From contig JADJWP010000001.1 of the NCBI GenBank assembly GCA_016716305.1, positions 372,001 to 436,000 of the forward strand: a stretch of 64,000 nt of DNA, read 5' to 3'. Shown in pieces: positions 54,501-64,000 of this stretch (position 1 is the stretch's first letter; each line of letters starts with the position of its first letter). Origin of the DNA: Chloracidobacterium sp. GTDB lineage: Bacteria; Acidobacteriota; Blastocatellia; Pyrinomonadales; Pyrinomonadaceae. Made by a program: the position numbers and the translations under genes. Below the pieces are notes generated by a model. The model had not been told where the DNA came from, searched no databases, and saw only the letters and a list, made by a program, of their open reading frames with translations.

Positions 54501-55256
54501 ATGTCAGTCTCAACTGAAGCCACAGACATCACAGACGAACGGATCTTTATCACGCGACCGCCACTTAACGCGGTCGTGAAAGGCAAGGACGAGAACGGAG
54601 AGAGTTGGAAGGAGGTCGCCGACGTGGTTACGTATTCGATCACCGGAGCCGCTTTTTACATGCCCCGTGAATGCAAGACCGGACAACTCGTCTCGTTGAT
54701 GCTTCCGCTGCCCGAAGAACTCCGCTGCTACGATCATGAGAAGGAATTCTACCGAGTATGGGGATTGGTCCAGCACTCAAGAGCCTCGGTTGTCGATGAT
54801 ATCGAGTGTTTTCACGTCGGGATCGCATTTATCGGCAAAAACGCACCGACCAGCTATCATAACGACCCGTCGCGGAGCTATCGCGTTTCCGGGATGAATG
54901 AAGATGGACTTTGGCGCGTTGCTCCGTTAAAAGGTGAGTTCAAGACCCGGCGGGACATCCGCTATTGGCAGGCGATCGATCTTTACCTCGCGCTTGTCGA
55001 TTCCGACAAACAGTCGCTTGCTGGCGCCCGATCGGTGACCGAAAATATCAGCCGGAGCGGAGCTGCCGTGATCTCGAAACTCGACGCCGATGTAGGTGAC
55101 CGAGTCAAGTTCATTAGCGAGGAATACGACTTTTCGGGGCTCGCAGTCGTCTGCAACCGACAAACCGGCGACGATCATCGAAGGCGGCTTCACCTTCAGT
55201 TCGTCGACGCAAAGTTCCCTGTTGAAAAGCTGAAAAGGTTGGACCCGGCAAAGTAA
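54501..55256 (+). CDS. PilZ-domain protein, paralogue 2
   Basis: A 251-residue paralogue of the gene before it, with the same plan (shared ELRCYD and VGIAFIGK phrases). Its N-terminal half lacks the arginine pair, so only the C-terminal half (RRDIRYWQAID, TENISRSGAAVI) is likely to bind cyclic di-GMP. The ATG at 54501 lies behind TTGGAGTAAAAA. The two genes may be a tandem duplication with split roles. Confidence 0.78.
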   Translation: MSVSTEATDITDERIFITRPPLNAVVKGKDENGESWKEVADVVTYSITGAAFYMPRECKTGQLVSLMLPLPEELRCYDHEKEFYRVWGLVQHSRASVVDDIECFHVGIAFIGKNAPTSYHNDPSRSYRVSGMNEDGLWRVAPLKGEFKTRRDIRYWQAIDLYLALVDSDKQSLAGARSVTENISRSGAAVISKLDADVGDRVKFISEEYDFSGLAVVCNRQTGDDHRRRLHLQFVDAKFPVEKLKRLDPAK

Positions 55257-55271
55257 TCCGGGCCTTTCAGG

Positions 55272-56159
55272 TCAATTTTTCGCAAACCAATCCTCGGTCA
55301 TATCGCACCAGATCGCCAGACCGCGCCACTCACCGAACTTCCGGTAGTGGCGCTCTATCTTTTTATCGTCGCAAGTAATGCCGCGATTGTGCTTTTTATA
55401 GTATTGAGCCCGCAGCCAGGAATCGAGAGCGAGGCCGTCGTAACGTCCGAGAAGTTTTAGAAGATTTTCGGCCGCGTAATCGCCGATGCCCTTGATCTGT
55501 TTCAACTCCTTTTTCAGATCAGCCGTCGGGAGTTCTGAGCACAGCCAGCGTTCCGGATCAATGCGGCCCGTGGCCACTGACTCGGCGAGTTCGACAAAAT
55601 ACGGCGAGCGATAGCCCGCCCTGATCTCAGAGCGGTAGAATTCGGTATCCATTTCCGCCATTGCGGCGGCCGTCGGGAACGCCCTTCGTCCCGAAGGCGA
55701 TTCTTCACCCAGACTGTCGACAAGATTCTTGACCATGTTCTTCGTCAGTCCCCAAGAGCAGTTCGTTGTACAGAGAGATTTGACGAGGTCCTCGAAGACG
55801 GTTGCCGACCGTAACATACGGCCTGCCCCCGACGCCGCAGCCCATTTCAACCCGGCGTCGGTTCCGGCGGCGGCATAAAATTCGCCATAGTCCTCTTCCA
55901 TTCGAAGGATACGACACACCGAAGTCCGGACAAGTTCGCGGGAAACTCCGCGATCGAAGTCGACGACGATCGAGTCTTCCCGATCGGTCATTTTGATCTC
56001 GCTCACCGCGCCGCGAGAATCGCGTATAACGTAATTAAGAGTGCCTTCTTCCTCGTTAATCTCGAATGGCGCAAGGTCGTACCAACCGTGACCCTTGACG
56101 GTGTGAACAAAGCTGAACTCCTTTGGTTTTTGGATCTTGGTTCTCGATCTCGCTTTCAT
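55272..56159 (-). CDS. DNA glycosylase of the HhH-GPD superfamily (AlkA/OGG-like)
   Basis: Base-excision repair glycosylase of 295 residues. An N-terminal TBP-like domain (about 10-110) is followed by the helical domain with CTTNCSWGLTKNMVKNLV, the hairpin IKGIGDYAAENLLKLLG and the catalytic Asp in DGLALDSWLR. The position where OGG1 has its reactive Lys is not a Lys in the hairpin seen here, which favours a monofunctional AlkA-type enzyme. The damaged base it removes is not known. It is convergent with the second PilZ gene. Confidence 0.83.
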   Translation of the reverse strand: MKARSRTKIQKPKEFSFVHTVKGHGWYDLAPFEINEEEGTLNYVIRDSRGAVSEIKMTDREDSIVVDFDRGVSRELVRTSVCRILRMEEDYGEFYAAAGTDAGLKWAAASGAGRMLRSATVFEDLVKSLCTTNCSWGLTKNMVKNLVDSLGEESPSGRRAFPTAAAMAEMDTEFYRSEIRAGYRSPYFVELAESVATGRIDPERWLCSELPTADLKKELKQIKGIGDYAAENLLKLLGRYDGLALDSWLRAQYYKKHNRGITCDDKKIERHYRKFGEWRGLAIWCDMTEDWFAKN

Positions 56160-56426
56160 TGCCGAAAATTGTCATTTTCTGATATTTTTACATTCATTAT
56201 TCATAATTTAACGACCAATCGAAATCGTCGTGCGTCAAATGTTGCATATCGCGGCGTTCGAAGCCAAAAAAGAATTCTAAAATCCTTGATTCTTTGTAAG
56301 TTTGTTATTATAGTAGCTGTAAAACAGCGTCAAACAACGTTCAAATTTCCCTCGAACGTTCTGTTTTTCAAGAAAGTTGGCCCCACAATTCGTTTACATT
56401 AAGGTTTTCTCGACGGAGGTTGGTTA

Positions 56427-58643
56427 ATGATTAGCATTAGATTCCGCAGTGTGACGCGAACGCTGGTTTCGTGTCTGCTAACCCTAGTTGTCGCCGGAAT
56501 GGCATCCGGCCAGGTCGATCCGAATCCGAATTCACCGACGCCAATCGTGCTTACTGAGGAAACCTCGACACGGGCGTTGACGGAACTCCCGACCCGCGGT
56601 CTAAGATCGGCGGGAAGGTCCGGTACGAAAGAATCTGCCTTTCAGCCGGGATCAAAGGTCAATATCTATGTGACCAACGTCGAACTCATGGACGGCGAAG
56701 GGGCAAACGCATTCAGGGTGTATGTCGAGGACTCGCGCGGGCGGCTTTATCGATTTCCGGTATTGGGCTTCTCGCCGGTGAACGGCGTCGATGGCCTTTA
56801 TGTGCTGACAATGCTGCTCCGTGACGAGATCGGCTATTGGGAACAGCCAAATCCGGACGGCGATCTTCTTATCAGCGTCACCTGGCGCGGAATATCAAGC
56901 AACCGTGTCCGAATTGGTTTCGGCAAGACCGGCGGCGAACTCAAGGGCGATGCGGGCTCACAGCCAACGCCTTTCTCAGCCCTGAAGGACCTTAAGAAAG
57001 CAGGCACCATCGAACCGGAAACCTCAGACCTCGTAGGATATCGCTGGTCGGGCGACCGTATGCGTTTCCTACAGCAGGCGACATTTGGAGCAACTCCGGA
57101 ACTCGACCATCGCATTCGCCGGATCGGCCTCCGAACGTACCTTGCCGAGCAGTTCGAGGCTCCGTATCCATCGGCAAACAACCCTTATCCCGATTTCCCG
57201 CTGAAATCGACAGATTCCGGTAACACAACGATCGGCTGCGGAATGTTCGATACGTCGACCCTCGAATACCGAATGTGTATCCGCAATCATTATTCGATGT
57301 ACCCGGTTCAGAACTGGTTCATGAAAGAGGCCTTTTACGGCGAACCGCAGCTTCGCCATCGGGTATCATGGGCGCTTTCGCAGATCTGGGTCATCTCGGG
57401 CGCAGGCGGCGTTACCCAGCAGTCAAGCTGGATGATCGCGTACCACAAGCTGCTTTCTCAGCATGCTTTTGGGAATTACCGCAACCTGATGAAGGACATT
57501 ACTCTCAATCCGGGAATGGGTAATTACCTTGACATGGCTCGCAGTACGAGAAATAACCCGAACGAAAACTATCCGCGCGAGATCCTTCAGCTATTCACGA
57601 TCGGGCTGTTCATGCTGAACCAGGACGGAACGCTGATGCTCGACGGCCAGGGCAATCCGATCCCGACCTATGATCAGGGTGACGTTGACGAATTTACAAA
57701 GGTATTTACCGGTTGGTCTTTCTGTAACACCACGTGCCCGAATTCCGCCCCTGGGATCGTCAATTACAAGGATCCGATGATCCTTAATCAGAACAACCAC
57801 AACATCACTGCAAAAACCCTGTTGTCCTATCCGAACGCCGTAAATCAGAACATACCGGCAAATCTCAACGGCAACACGGAACTCGACATGGCGTTGGACA
57901 ATATTTTCTACCATCCGAACGTCGGGCCTTTCGTTAGTAAGTTGATGATCCAGCATTTGGTCACCAGCGACCCGACACCGGCATACGTCGGCCGTGTTGC
58001 GGCGGTGTTCAACAACAATGGTCTAGGCGTACGCGGTGATATGAAATCCGTCGTTCGCGCCATACTTCTTGATCCCGAAGCAAGGGGAGACATCAAGACC
58101 GATCCGAATTACGGTAAGCTTCGCGAGCCCGTTCAGCTTGTTACGAATGTTCTGAAAACATTTGGCGTAAAATCGGCCGATCTGACACAGCAGAGCGACG
58201 GTGTGGTAACGAACTACACTAACCCGCTTGCTCAGAACCCGTTCAATTCGCCGACTGTTTTCAACTATTACTCACCGGATTACGTAATTCCGGGAACGTC
58301 GCTGCTGGGCCCGGAATTTGGCATCATGACGACAGGCACATCCGTTGCCAGAGCCAATTTTGTCAATACCGCAACGTTTAGCCGAATAAACGTCGGCGAG
58401 ACATCTCCGCTGGGAACGTCGATCGACCTCACGGAATGGGAAGCGCTTGCGGCAGCCGATCCGACCGGAAACCGTTTGTTGGATGAGCTGAATCACCGCA
58501 TGCTTCACGGTCGCATGTCGGCAGCAATGCGGGCCGCGATCCTCCCTGCGTTTACGGCTGTTTCGGCGACAACGCCCAGAGCTCGAGCACAGGCTGCAAT
58601 CTACTTAGTCGCGACCTCGTCGCAATTCCAAATACAGAGGTAA
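56427..58643 (+). CDS. Secreted DUF1800 protein
   Basis: A 738-residue exported protein. A signal peptide (TLVSCLLTLVVAGMASGQ) is followed by a beta domain (about 60-165) and then the DUF1800 region (about 205 to the end), with FLQQATFGATPELDHRIR, the NWFMKEAF and RVSWALSQIWV helices, NYPREILQLFTIGLFMLNQ and FTKVFTGWSF. DUF1800 genes usually sit just before DUF1501 genes, as here with a 5-bp gap; the pair's role is unknown. GGAGGT stands 6 nt before the start. Confidence 0.9.
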   Translation: MISIRFRSVTRTLVSCLLTLVVAGMASGQVDPNPNSPTPIVLTEETSTRALTELPTRGLRSAGRSGTKESAFQPGSKVNIYVTNVELMDGEGANAFRVYVEDSRGRLYRFPVLGFSPVNGVDGLYVLTMLLRDEIGYWEQPNPDGDLLISVTWRGISSNRVRIGFGKTGGELKGDAGSQPTPFSALKDLKKAGTIEPETSDLVGYRWSGDRMRFLQQATFGATPELDHRIRRIGLRTYLAEQFEAPYPSANNPYPDFPLKSTDSGNTTIGCGMFDTSTLEYRMCIRNHYSMYPVQNWFMKEAFYGEPQLRHRVSWALSQIWVISGAGGVTQQSSWMIAYHKLLSQHAFGNYRNLMKDITLNPGMGNYLDMARSTRNNPNENYPREILQLFTIGLFMLNQDGTLMLDGQGNPIPTYDQGDVDEFTKVFTGWSFCNTTCPNSAPGIVNYKDPMILNQNNHNITAKTLLSYPNAVNQNIPANLNGNTELDMALDNIFYHPNVGPFVSKLMIQHLVTSDPTPAYVGRVAAVFNNNGLGVRGDMKSVVRAILLDPEARGDIKTDPNYGKLREPVQLVTNVLKTFGVKSADLTQQSDGVVTNYTNPLAQNPFNSPTVFNYYSPDYVIPGTSLLGPEFGIMTTGTSVARANFVNTATFSRINVGETSPLGTSIDLTEWEALAAADPTGNRLLDELNHRMLHGRMSAAMRAAILPAFTAVSATTPRARAQAAIYLVATSSQFQIQR

Positions 58644-58648
58644 GAAAA

Positions 58649-60132
58649 ATGAAAGAATCAAGACGAGATTTTCTAAAAAAATCAACGTGTGCCTTGAGCA
58701 TGACGGCGATCGCGACTCAGGTTCAGCATATGGGCCTAATGAGTGCTCTTGCCCAGAAAATGGACGAGAAGCCGGAAGAGACCAATGTTGGCGGCGGCTA
58801 CAAAGCCCTTGTGCTCATTTATTGGTCAGGCGGAAACGACGGCAACAATATGGTCATTCCAAACCATAGTGATGCCACGCTCAGTAACTATGCTGCGTAT
58901 GCAGCGACCAGGAGCACGCAGGGCCTTGCACTCGACCAGGGCAGCCTGCTTCCGATCGCGGTCCCGCGGATGGGCGGTCTTACCTATGGGCTTCACCCGG
59001 CACTCGGTCCTGTTACCGGCGGCATTAACAACGGGATACATGAATTATGGGGTCAAGGCAAACTCGCGATCGTGACCAATTGCGGTACGCTTGTCCGCCC
59101 GATGACCAAGGCACAGTATCAGAACAATTCAGTGCCTAAACCGTATCAGCTGTTCTCGCATTCGGATCAGGTCAATCAAAGCCAAACGAGCATTGCCAAC
59201 ACTGCTGCCTTTACGGGCTGGGGTGGCCGTATATCTGACCGGCTGACCCAAACGAGCAATCCGGGCGGATTGGTACCGATGATCACGTCGATCGCAGGTG
59301 CACAGCTTTTCACTGCGGGGCAATTAACACTTCCGCTTGCGATAAACGACTCGAATACTTCGCTCGCAAATGTGCTGAACCCGGCTGGTTTTCCGAACAA
59401 TACTGCCGGCAATGCGCGTAAGGCTGCATTCAATCAACTCAGAACGGTCGACCTCGAGTCGAATTATGTCGCAGCGGCAAGCAACGTGACCGAGCTGGCG
59501 ATGCAGGCAAACGCGGCGTTGCAGACCTCTCAGGACGTGACCGTCACGTTTCCGAACACGAGTATCGGCCGGCAATTGCGGCAGATCGCTCGTTTGATAA
59601 AGAAACGTACCGACCTGAGTGTGACCCGCCAGATCTTCTTCTGCCAGATCGGCGGCTTCGACACTCATCAGGGCCAGCTTCCCCAACATACGACCCTGTT
59701 CTCGCAGTACAGCCAGGCCGTCCGTGCGTTTTACGACGAAATGGGCGTTCAGGGGGTTCAGAACGATGTGACGACCTTTACGCTTTCGGACTTTAATCGA
59801 ACGATGAATCCCGCCGGAACCGGGGCGAACGTTGGTACCGACCATGCCTGGGGGAACCACATGTTCGTTATTGGTGGTTCGGTCTCGGCGGAGACTTTTA
59901 CGGGATCAACACGACGAACGGAACTCCGTTTCCGACGCTGGTCATAGGCACAAGCGGCCCCGACGACACCAACAGCGGATCAGGCGCCCGTGGACGATGG
60001 ATACCGACGACATCTGTCGAACAGTATGCCGCCACGCTCGCGCGTTGGTATGGACTGCCAGAAAACCAGATGGCAGAGGTCTTTCCGAACATCGGCAATT
60101 TCGCCAGTACGAACCTTGGGTTCATGCCGTAG
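58649..60132 (+). pseudogene. Tat-exported DUF1501 protein, interrupted by a 1-nt deletion
   Basis: A sulfatase-like-fold protein of unknown role, partner of the DUF1800 gene. It has a Tat signal (SRRDFLKKSTCALSMTA) and the DUF1501 landmarks VLIYWSGGNDGNNMVIP (about 52), FSHSDQVNQSQ, QIGGFDTHQGQ and DHAWGNHMFVIGGSV. At about 59880-59885 the frame is lost (early stop at 59947); one added base gives LGGDFYGINTTNGTPFP and a normal end ASTNLGFMP at 60132. Mended length is about 494 residues. The strong terminator after 60132 supports the longer product. Confidence 0.88.
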
Positions 60133-60159
60133 CACCGGATAGATCATCAGAAAACGGAA

Positions 60160-60186
60160 GGGGCGGAGCCATCCGCCTCTTTTTTT
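60160..60186 (+). terminator. Intrinsic terminator of the DUF1800/DUF1501 unit
   Basis: GGGGCGGA (60160-60167) pairs with TCCGCCTC (60172-60179) over a four-base loop, followed by seven T. It sits 28 nt after the corrected DUF1501 stop. Confidence 0.88.
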
Positions 60187-60233
60187 GTTGGTCTTGAATT
60201 TCCGCTTCACAGGACATAAACTCTTTAGCGACC

Positions 60234-60932
60234 GTGAACCTGCCAAACTACTTAACCTTTGCACGGATCGTGATCGTCCCGCTGCTGGTCGTGGTATTGC
60301 TGACGCCGCTTGCCGAACGTTGGTTCGGAATAAGCGGCTACGCACTGGCCATTGTGATCTTTCTGATCGCATCTGCAACCGATATACTCGACGGACACCT
60401 TGCTCGACGGCGTAATCAGGTCTCGACGCTGGGGAAATTCCTCGATCCGATCGCAGACAAACTGCTTGTGTCAGCGGCCCTGATCGTCCTGGTCGAAAAG
60501 AACCTCGCACCATCATGGGCAGTAGTGATAATTCTCGGACGCGAGTTCATCGTTACAGGACTTCGGTCGGTCGCTGCGGCTGAGGGCATCATAATTCAGG
60601 CCCAGCTATCCGGAAAGATCAAGATGTGGGCGCAATCGATCGCGATCGTCGCCTTGCTCGTTGCCGCCGCAAATGGAAAACCGCCGGTCTCAAACTTCGG
60701 CTTGGAATATCCGGCGATCACCTTTTGGGAAGTTGCCGAAGTGCGGACGGCCTTTACGAATCTTAGCTCATTCGCATTGACTGCGAATGACTGGAAGGTG
60801 TTTGGATATTTGGTCGGAAGGGGTGCTTTGTGGGTTTCGGTCTTTATGGCAATTTGGTCAATGTACGCCTACTTCGCATTCTTCTTTCGTTCTAAGCAAG
60901 AAAACGAGAACGAAAATGAGGCTGACGTTTAA
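60234..60932 (+). CDS. pgsA: CDP-diacylglycerol-glycerol-3-phosphate 3-phosphatidyltransferase
   Basis: Makes phosphatidylglycerol phosphate, the committed step to phosphatidylglycerol and cardiolipin. The 232-residue membrane protein has the CDP-alcohol phosphotransferase motif: ATDILDGHLARR then GKFLDPIADK, with all the acidic residues. About five to six helices. The start is a GTG at 60234 (MNLPNYLTFARI); an upstream ribosome site is weak. A hairpin over the stop codon ends transcription. Confidence 0.92.
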   Translation: MNLPNYLTFARIVIVPLLVVVLLTPLAERWFGISGYALAIVIFLIASATDILDGHLARRRNQVSTLGKFLDPIADKLLVSAALIVLVEKNLAPSWAVVIILGREFIVTGLRSVAAAEGIIIQAQLSGKIKMWAQSIAIVALLVAAANGKPPVSNFGLEYPAITFWEVAEVRTAFTNLSSFALTANDWKVFGYLVGRGALWVSVFMAIWSMYAYFAFFFRSKQENENENEADV

Positions 60933-60946
60933 TGCGCCAGCCTCAT
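60916..60946 (+). terminator. Bidirectional terminator between pgsA and the next gene
   Basis: ATGAGGCTG (60916-60924) and CAGCCTCAT (60938-60946) form a 9-bp perfect stem across the pgsA stop codon. CGGTTTTA follows on the plus strand; CGTTTT-type T bases follow on the minus strand (60911-60915), so it can serve both convergent genes. Confidence 0.78.
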
Positions 60947-60969
60947 CGGTTTTACCAGTTGTTTCGGCC

Positions 60970-61923
60970 CTATTGGATCTCGACCCAATCGCCGGTGTGG
61001 ATCTCCTGAACCGTGCGGGTGATCACAACAGTTGCAGTTCTTTCTTTGACGTTGAGAATTACACCCTCACCTATGACCTTTCGTATATCTGACGGTCGCC
61101 CGTCTTTTGCGTCCGGTGTCGTCACGACCTGCCCATTTGCATTATCGCCCTTTTTGCGTGCTGCCTGATTTGAGAATCGGCCGCCTCGGTATGTCAGGCT
61201 CTGAAAACCCTCGACACGTGCGCTGACGGATTCCGGCGGACCGTTGAGAATGTTTCCCTTCCCTAGCGGCCGGAATATGGTCAAGTAATCACCGATCTTC
61301 GCATTGTCCTCGGATCCAAGATCGACAAATACGATCTGGTCGCGAGTTATCATTTCCTGATTATCGCGTGCCATGAACAAACGGCCCATTGCCTTTCCGC
61401 TCGGATCTGCGTACCGGTCAAGCGACGGACGCTCAACAAATTTCGGACTCGTCCGCTGTTGCCACGGCTGAACGAGGTCACCCAACAGCATTACGTCGCA
61501 CGAGTTTCGGACGCGTGCCACGGAAACCTCGGCTTTGACTCGAACGATCTCGACCGTTCCGATCTCCTGGACGTATTGGCCGAGCTCACCCTTATTGGTC
61601 CACCGGGTCTTCACCTGTCCTCTCGGCCGAACGACCGACATGATGTCGCCAACCTTGACGCCGCGGTTAGCACCGATATTGAGATATACGTCATTGCTTT
61701 GCGAATAAAGAAATCCGTCCTGTTCCTCGGTCGCACCGATAAGCCGCCTTTCTGTGTTCATCGGCGAGTTCTGAACGAATCCGGCACAGTAAAGATTGTT
61801 TCGTTCGGCAACGGTATCCGGGGTGTAAGCGACTGTCTGGGCCAAAGAGGTCGTCGAGAACACCGAAAGTGCGAAAACGAATCCGGCCGGGAGGCCTCGT
61901 TTGAAAAAGTTTTGAAAACTCAC
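60970..61923 (-). CDS. Secreted protein with FlgT-like C-terminal repeats, unknown function
   Basis: A 317-residue protein with a signal peptide (GFVFALSVFSTTSLAQ). Two beta domains are seen that share a plan: DVYLNIGANRGVKVGDIMSV with VRVKAEVSVARV (about 80-150), and IVFVDLGSEDNAKIGDYLTI with ATVVITRTVQEIHTGDWVEI. Such beta modules resemble the C-terminal domain of FlgT and similar envelope proteins. The start is the GTG at 61923, supported by AGGAG 8 nt upstream. No other motility gene is near. Role unknown. Confidence 0.68.
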   Translation of the reverse strand: MSFQNFFKRGLPAGFVFALSVFSTTSLAQTVAYTPDTVAERNNLYCAGFVQNSPMNTERRLIGATEEQDGFLYSQSNDVYLNIGANRGVKVGDIMSVVRPRGQVKTRWTNKGELGQYVQEIGTVEIVRVKAEVSVARVRNSCDVMLLGDLVQPWQQRTSPKFVERPSLDRYADPSGKAMGRLFMARDNQEMITRDQIVFVDLGSEDNAKIGDYLTIFRPLGKGNILNGPPESVSARVEGFQSLTYRGGRFSNQAARKKGDNANGQVVTTPDAKDGRPSDIRKVIGEGVILNVKERTATVVITRTVQEIHTGDWVEIQ

Positions 61924-62251
61924 AATTTTCTCCTTTTTTGCTTAACTATGCTGACGTGATTTCCAGGGCTGAGCCTAATTTGGAAATGAATCGGGCGAGT
62001 TATTTGAATGGCGTGGCCCTTTGGCCTACGCTTTATTGTATCGTTACTCCCAGCTATGCGTCAACAATTTTGTTTATTGTTTAACAATGATCGATCGCGG
62101 AAGTTCGACCCGCGGTGCTCTGCATCAGAGGCCAACATCACGATGCGGACAGGTGCGATTCGAAATAACGAAAGAGCCGAGACTCCTTGCCATTCGAAGA
62201 TCGACTTTGTTAGTATTTTCGCTTGCCTCGCTCCCGTTGGACCGCAGCATC
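61924..62251. other. Intergenic stretch before tRNA-Thr
   Basis: 328 bp with no convincing gene on either strand. It should hold the promoters of the minus-strand secreted-protein gene and of the tRNA. Open frames here read into the tRNA and look random. Confidence 0.5.
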
Positions 62252-62327
<76 letters not shown>

Positions 62328-62482
62328 AATTATTCGATCGCTTGCGTGTGCATTGGCACTCCTTGAATTCGATCCGGTCGTTACCTCCGTTGACGTTGAT
62401 CAACATCTGAAGGTTGGATTTAGTTCAAAGTGTCGCCTCGAAGTCAAATTTTAGCGCCCGATGCCCTTCTGCTTCCTGAGAA

Positions 62483-63587
62483 CTAAGTCCTTTGATCTTC
62501 GAGTTCGCAGTAAGCCTTGATCACGCCCTTGCTATTCGACAGATGGTCGAAAAGTTTTTCGAATTCTTCGAGACCGTTCACTCTGTGCGTCAAAAGCCGG
62601 CTTAGCCAGTCGCCGTATTCGAGGACCGCCGCTGAAAGGTCCTTTACGCCGATCTCGAAGTACTCACGATTTGCATTGACGGTGCCTACCATCACCTTGT
62701 TTCCCAACACGAAATCGAGGTTGATCCGGTCGGCCGGAACTTCGACCTTTCGATCGCCGCCGGTCACGCTGGAAAGCACCAGCACGCCATTCTTTGCAAG
62801 TGCCTGCATCGCATCAAAGACGATGGGCGAAAAGCCGGTTGCCTCAAAAATGATATCGAATCCGCCGTTTTGCGCCGAATAGTCGTGAATAGCAACATCG
62901 TCTGTTGAAACGTACGTCGCTCCCAACTCTTCAATAAGGTCAGAATTGAGATATGGCTTCGGCGTGCGGCCAAATGTTACGACATCGATCCCACGTAAGC
63001 GAAATACCAACGTCGCAAGCAATCCTATTGCCGCCCATCACGGCGGCTCGTTTCGGCTTCCAGACCCGCAAGCGTCTTTGGATCTCATACGCCTGTGTAA
63101 CGCCTTTCTGCACAACCGTCATCGGTTCCAGCAGGACGCCCACATCTTTAAGTCCACGCGGCACCTTAACGACAAATTCGGCGTCATCGACGTAATACTC
63201 TGACAGATACCCGTGACGCAGATTGATGCCGCGCTCGAAATACACGTCATCGGTGGTCATATCGTTTGTGCCGATGAGATCGTAAATACTCGACCCCGGG
63301 CGGCGAACCGTTGCCACCACATAGTCGCCCTTTTTTAGCTCGCGAACATTTGGGCCGACTTCTTCGACAACTCCAAAGCCCTCGTGTCCTATGACAAGAA
63401 AATTCTCTCCGATCGGTGCTGCACCGTACTCGGCATTATTGATCTCCTTGTCGGTACCATCGACACCGACGCGAAGGACCTTGACCAACACGCCTCGGCC
63501 ATTCGGAATTTCCGCAATGTCCGGCATCGGCATCTCAACTAAATGGGCAGAGTTCTTGATCCCAGGTTGTATTGCAATTGCTTTCAT
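62483..63587 (-). pseudogene. Glucose 1-dehydrogenase-like zinc alcohol dehydrogenase, interrupted by a 1-nt deletion
   Basis: Medium-chain dehydrogenase that oxidises an aldose with NAD(P). From the ATG at 63587: MKAIAIQPG, the zinc-site region GVDGTDKEI, and VIGHEGFGVVEEVGPNV (about 67-83), as in archaeal-type glucose dehydrogenases. At about 63028-63036 the frame is lost inside the Rossmann glycine motif (VMGG then AIGLLATLVFRLRG in the next frame). The rest runs to 62483 with FDIIFEATGFSPIVFDAM. Mended length is about 368 residues. Confidence 0.85.
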
Positions 63588-63640
63588 GATCTATGAATTC
63601 AGACAGGTTCCTTCTTTTCGCGACATCGGGCCAACGGCCC

Positions 63641-64000
63641 TCATTCTTTTTCTAAGCTGCAAACGCCCGCGTCCATGCGGGTTTTACGTCTAATCCCTGT
63701 AAGTGTTCGCATCACTCGTTTTGGCTCGCCGAGATCGCACCACCCGACGTCGCCGACTCGCAGCACCAAGAGTTCATCTGTCGCCTTTTCCAAAACGTCC
63801 TGGGAAAAATTTACATCGGTGATCCGTTCGTAGATCGAACTGATCATTGAAGACTCGCCTGCTGTACCTAACGCTGGCGCCGATGCGACAAACACACGAT
63901 AGAGATCCGGAAGATGCTTTCGGAACATCTCGAGAAATCCTCTTGCTTTGCCGACCATCACGAAACTGTTCCAGAGACACCTTTGTTCCTTCAGTTTCCG
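63641..64000 (-). CDS. Mannose-1-phosphate guanylyltransferase, C-terminal part (cut by window edge)
   Basis: Makes GDP-mannose from mannose 1-phosphate and GTP. The visible 119 residues run in frame from the window edge: CLWNSFVMVGKARGFLEMF, then SSIYERITDVNFSQDVLEKA and VGDVGWCDLGEPKRVM, typical of the C-terminal half of the sugar-nucleotidyltransferase domain in ManC-type enzymes. The N-terminal nucleotide motif lies outside. The gene ends 54 bp before the glucose-dehydrogenase-like gene on the same strand. Confidence 0.82.
   Translation of the reverse strand, partial: RKLKEQRCLWNSFVMVGKARGFLEMFRKHLPDLYRVFVASAPALGTAGESSMISSIYERITDVNFSQDVLEKATDELLVLRVGDVGWCDLGEPKRVMRTLTGIRRKTRMDAGVCSLEKE

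Overview
The window reads as chromosomal DNA of a Gram-negative, aerobic-type bacterium. It is most likely an acidobacterium of the Blastocatellia kind. This placement is an inference from gene content (DUF1800/DUF1501 pair, PilZ pair, winged-helix/PD40 protein, YD-repeat proteins, aldolase-type microcompartment shell genes); no rRNA is present to prove it.

Region 1 (1-26 kb) is mostly housekeeping and looks intact: 6-phosphofructokinase (cut by the left edge), a C-terminal processing protease, a family 2 glycosyltransferase with pdxJ, uvrA, a YeiH-type transporter, gpmA-folC, an exported Gfo/Idh/MocA oxidoreductase, DinB-accD, an inositol monophosphatase, an exported M24 peptidase/esterase group, tadA, two tRNA-Ser genes, an aquaporin, an SRP RNA gene, dnaX with a nine-A slippery run, and a TPM-nucleotidyltransferase-lemA group.

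Region 2 (26.8-30.7 kb, minus strand) is a compact bacterial microcompartment operon. In transcription order it holds rex, a membrane coiled-coil protein, a class II aldolase, one hexameric shell protein, a pentameric shell protein, a DoxX-type membrane protein, two more pentameric shell proteins and a small protein with helices resembling encapsulation peptides. The aldehyde and alcohol dehydrogenases expected of a metabolosome are not here.

Region 3 (30.8-35.1 kb) holds ruvA, a CPBP protease, ruvB and a pectate-lyase-fold protein. All except the protease are broken by small indels.

Region 4 (35.3-50.8 kb) is an accessory island of YD-repeat/Rhs polymorphic toxin pieces. Four fragments and three C-terminal toxin cassettes lie on the plus strand, most followed by a small gene for an exported or membrane protein that could be an immunity protein. 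Two cassettes share a 362-bp direct repeat with one difference, the mark of toxin-tip exchange. A repeat-rich S74-type surface protein (minus strand, frameshifted) and a winged-helix/PD40 regulator lie inside the island.

Region 5 (50.9-64 kb) returns to core genes: gyrA, two PilZ proteins, a DNA glycosylase, the DUF1800/DUF1501 pair, pgsA, tRNA-Thr, a medium-chain glucose-dehydrogenase-like gene (frameshifted) and the end of a mannose-1-phosphate guanylyltransferase.

At least a dozen small indels break otherwise well-conserved genes between 26 and 38 kb and again near 59.9 and 63.0 kb. Many lie in or beside short homopolymers, so sequencing or assembly error should be excluded before these genes are called pseudogenes.
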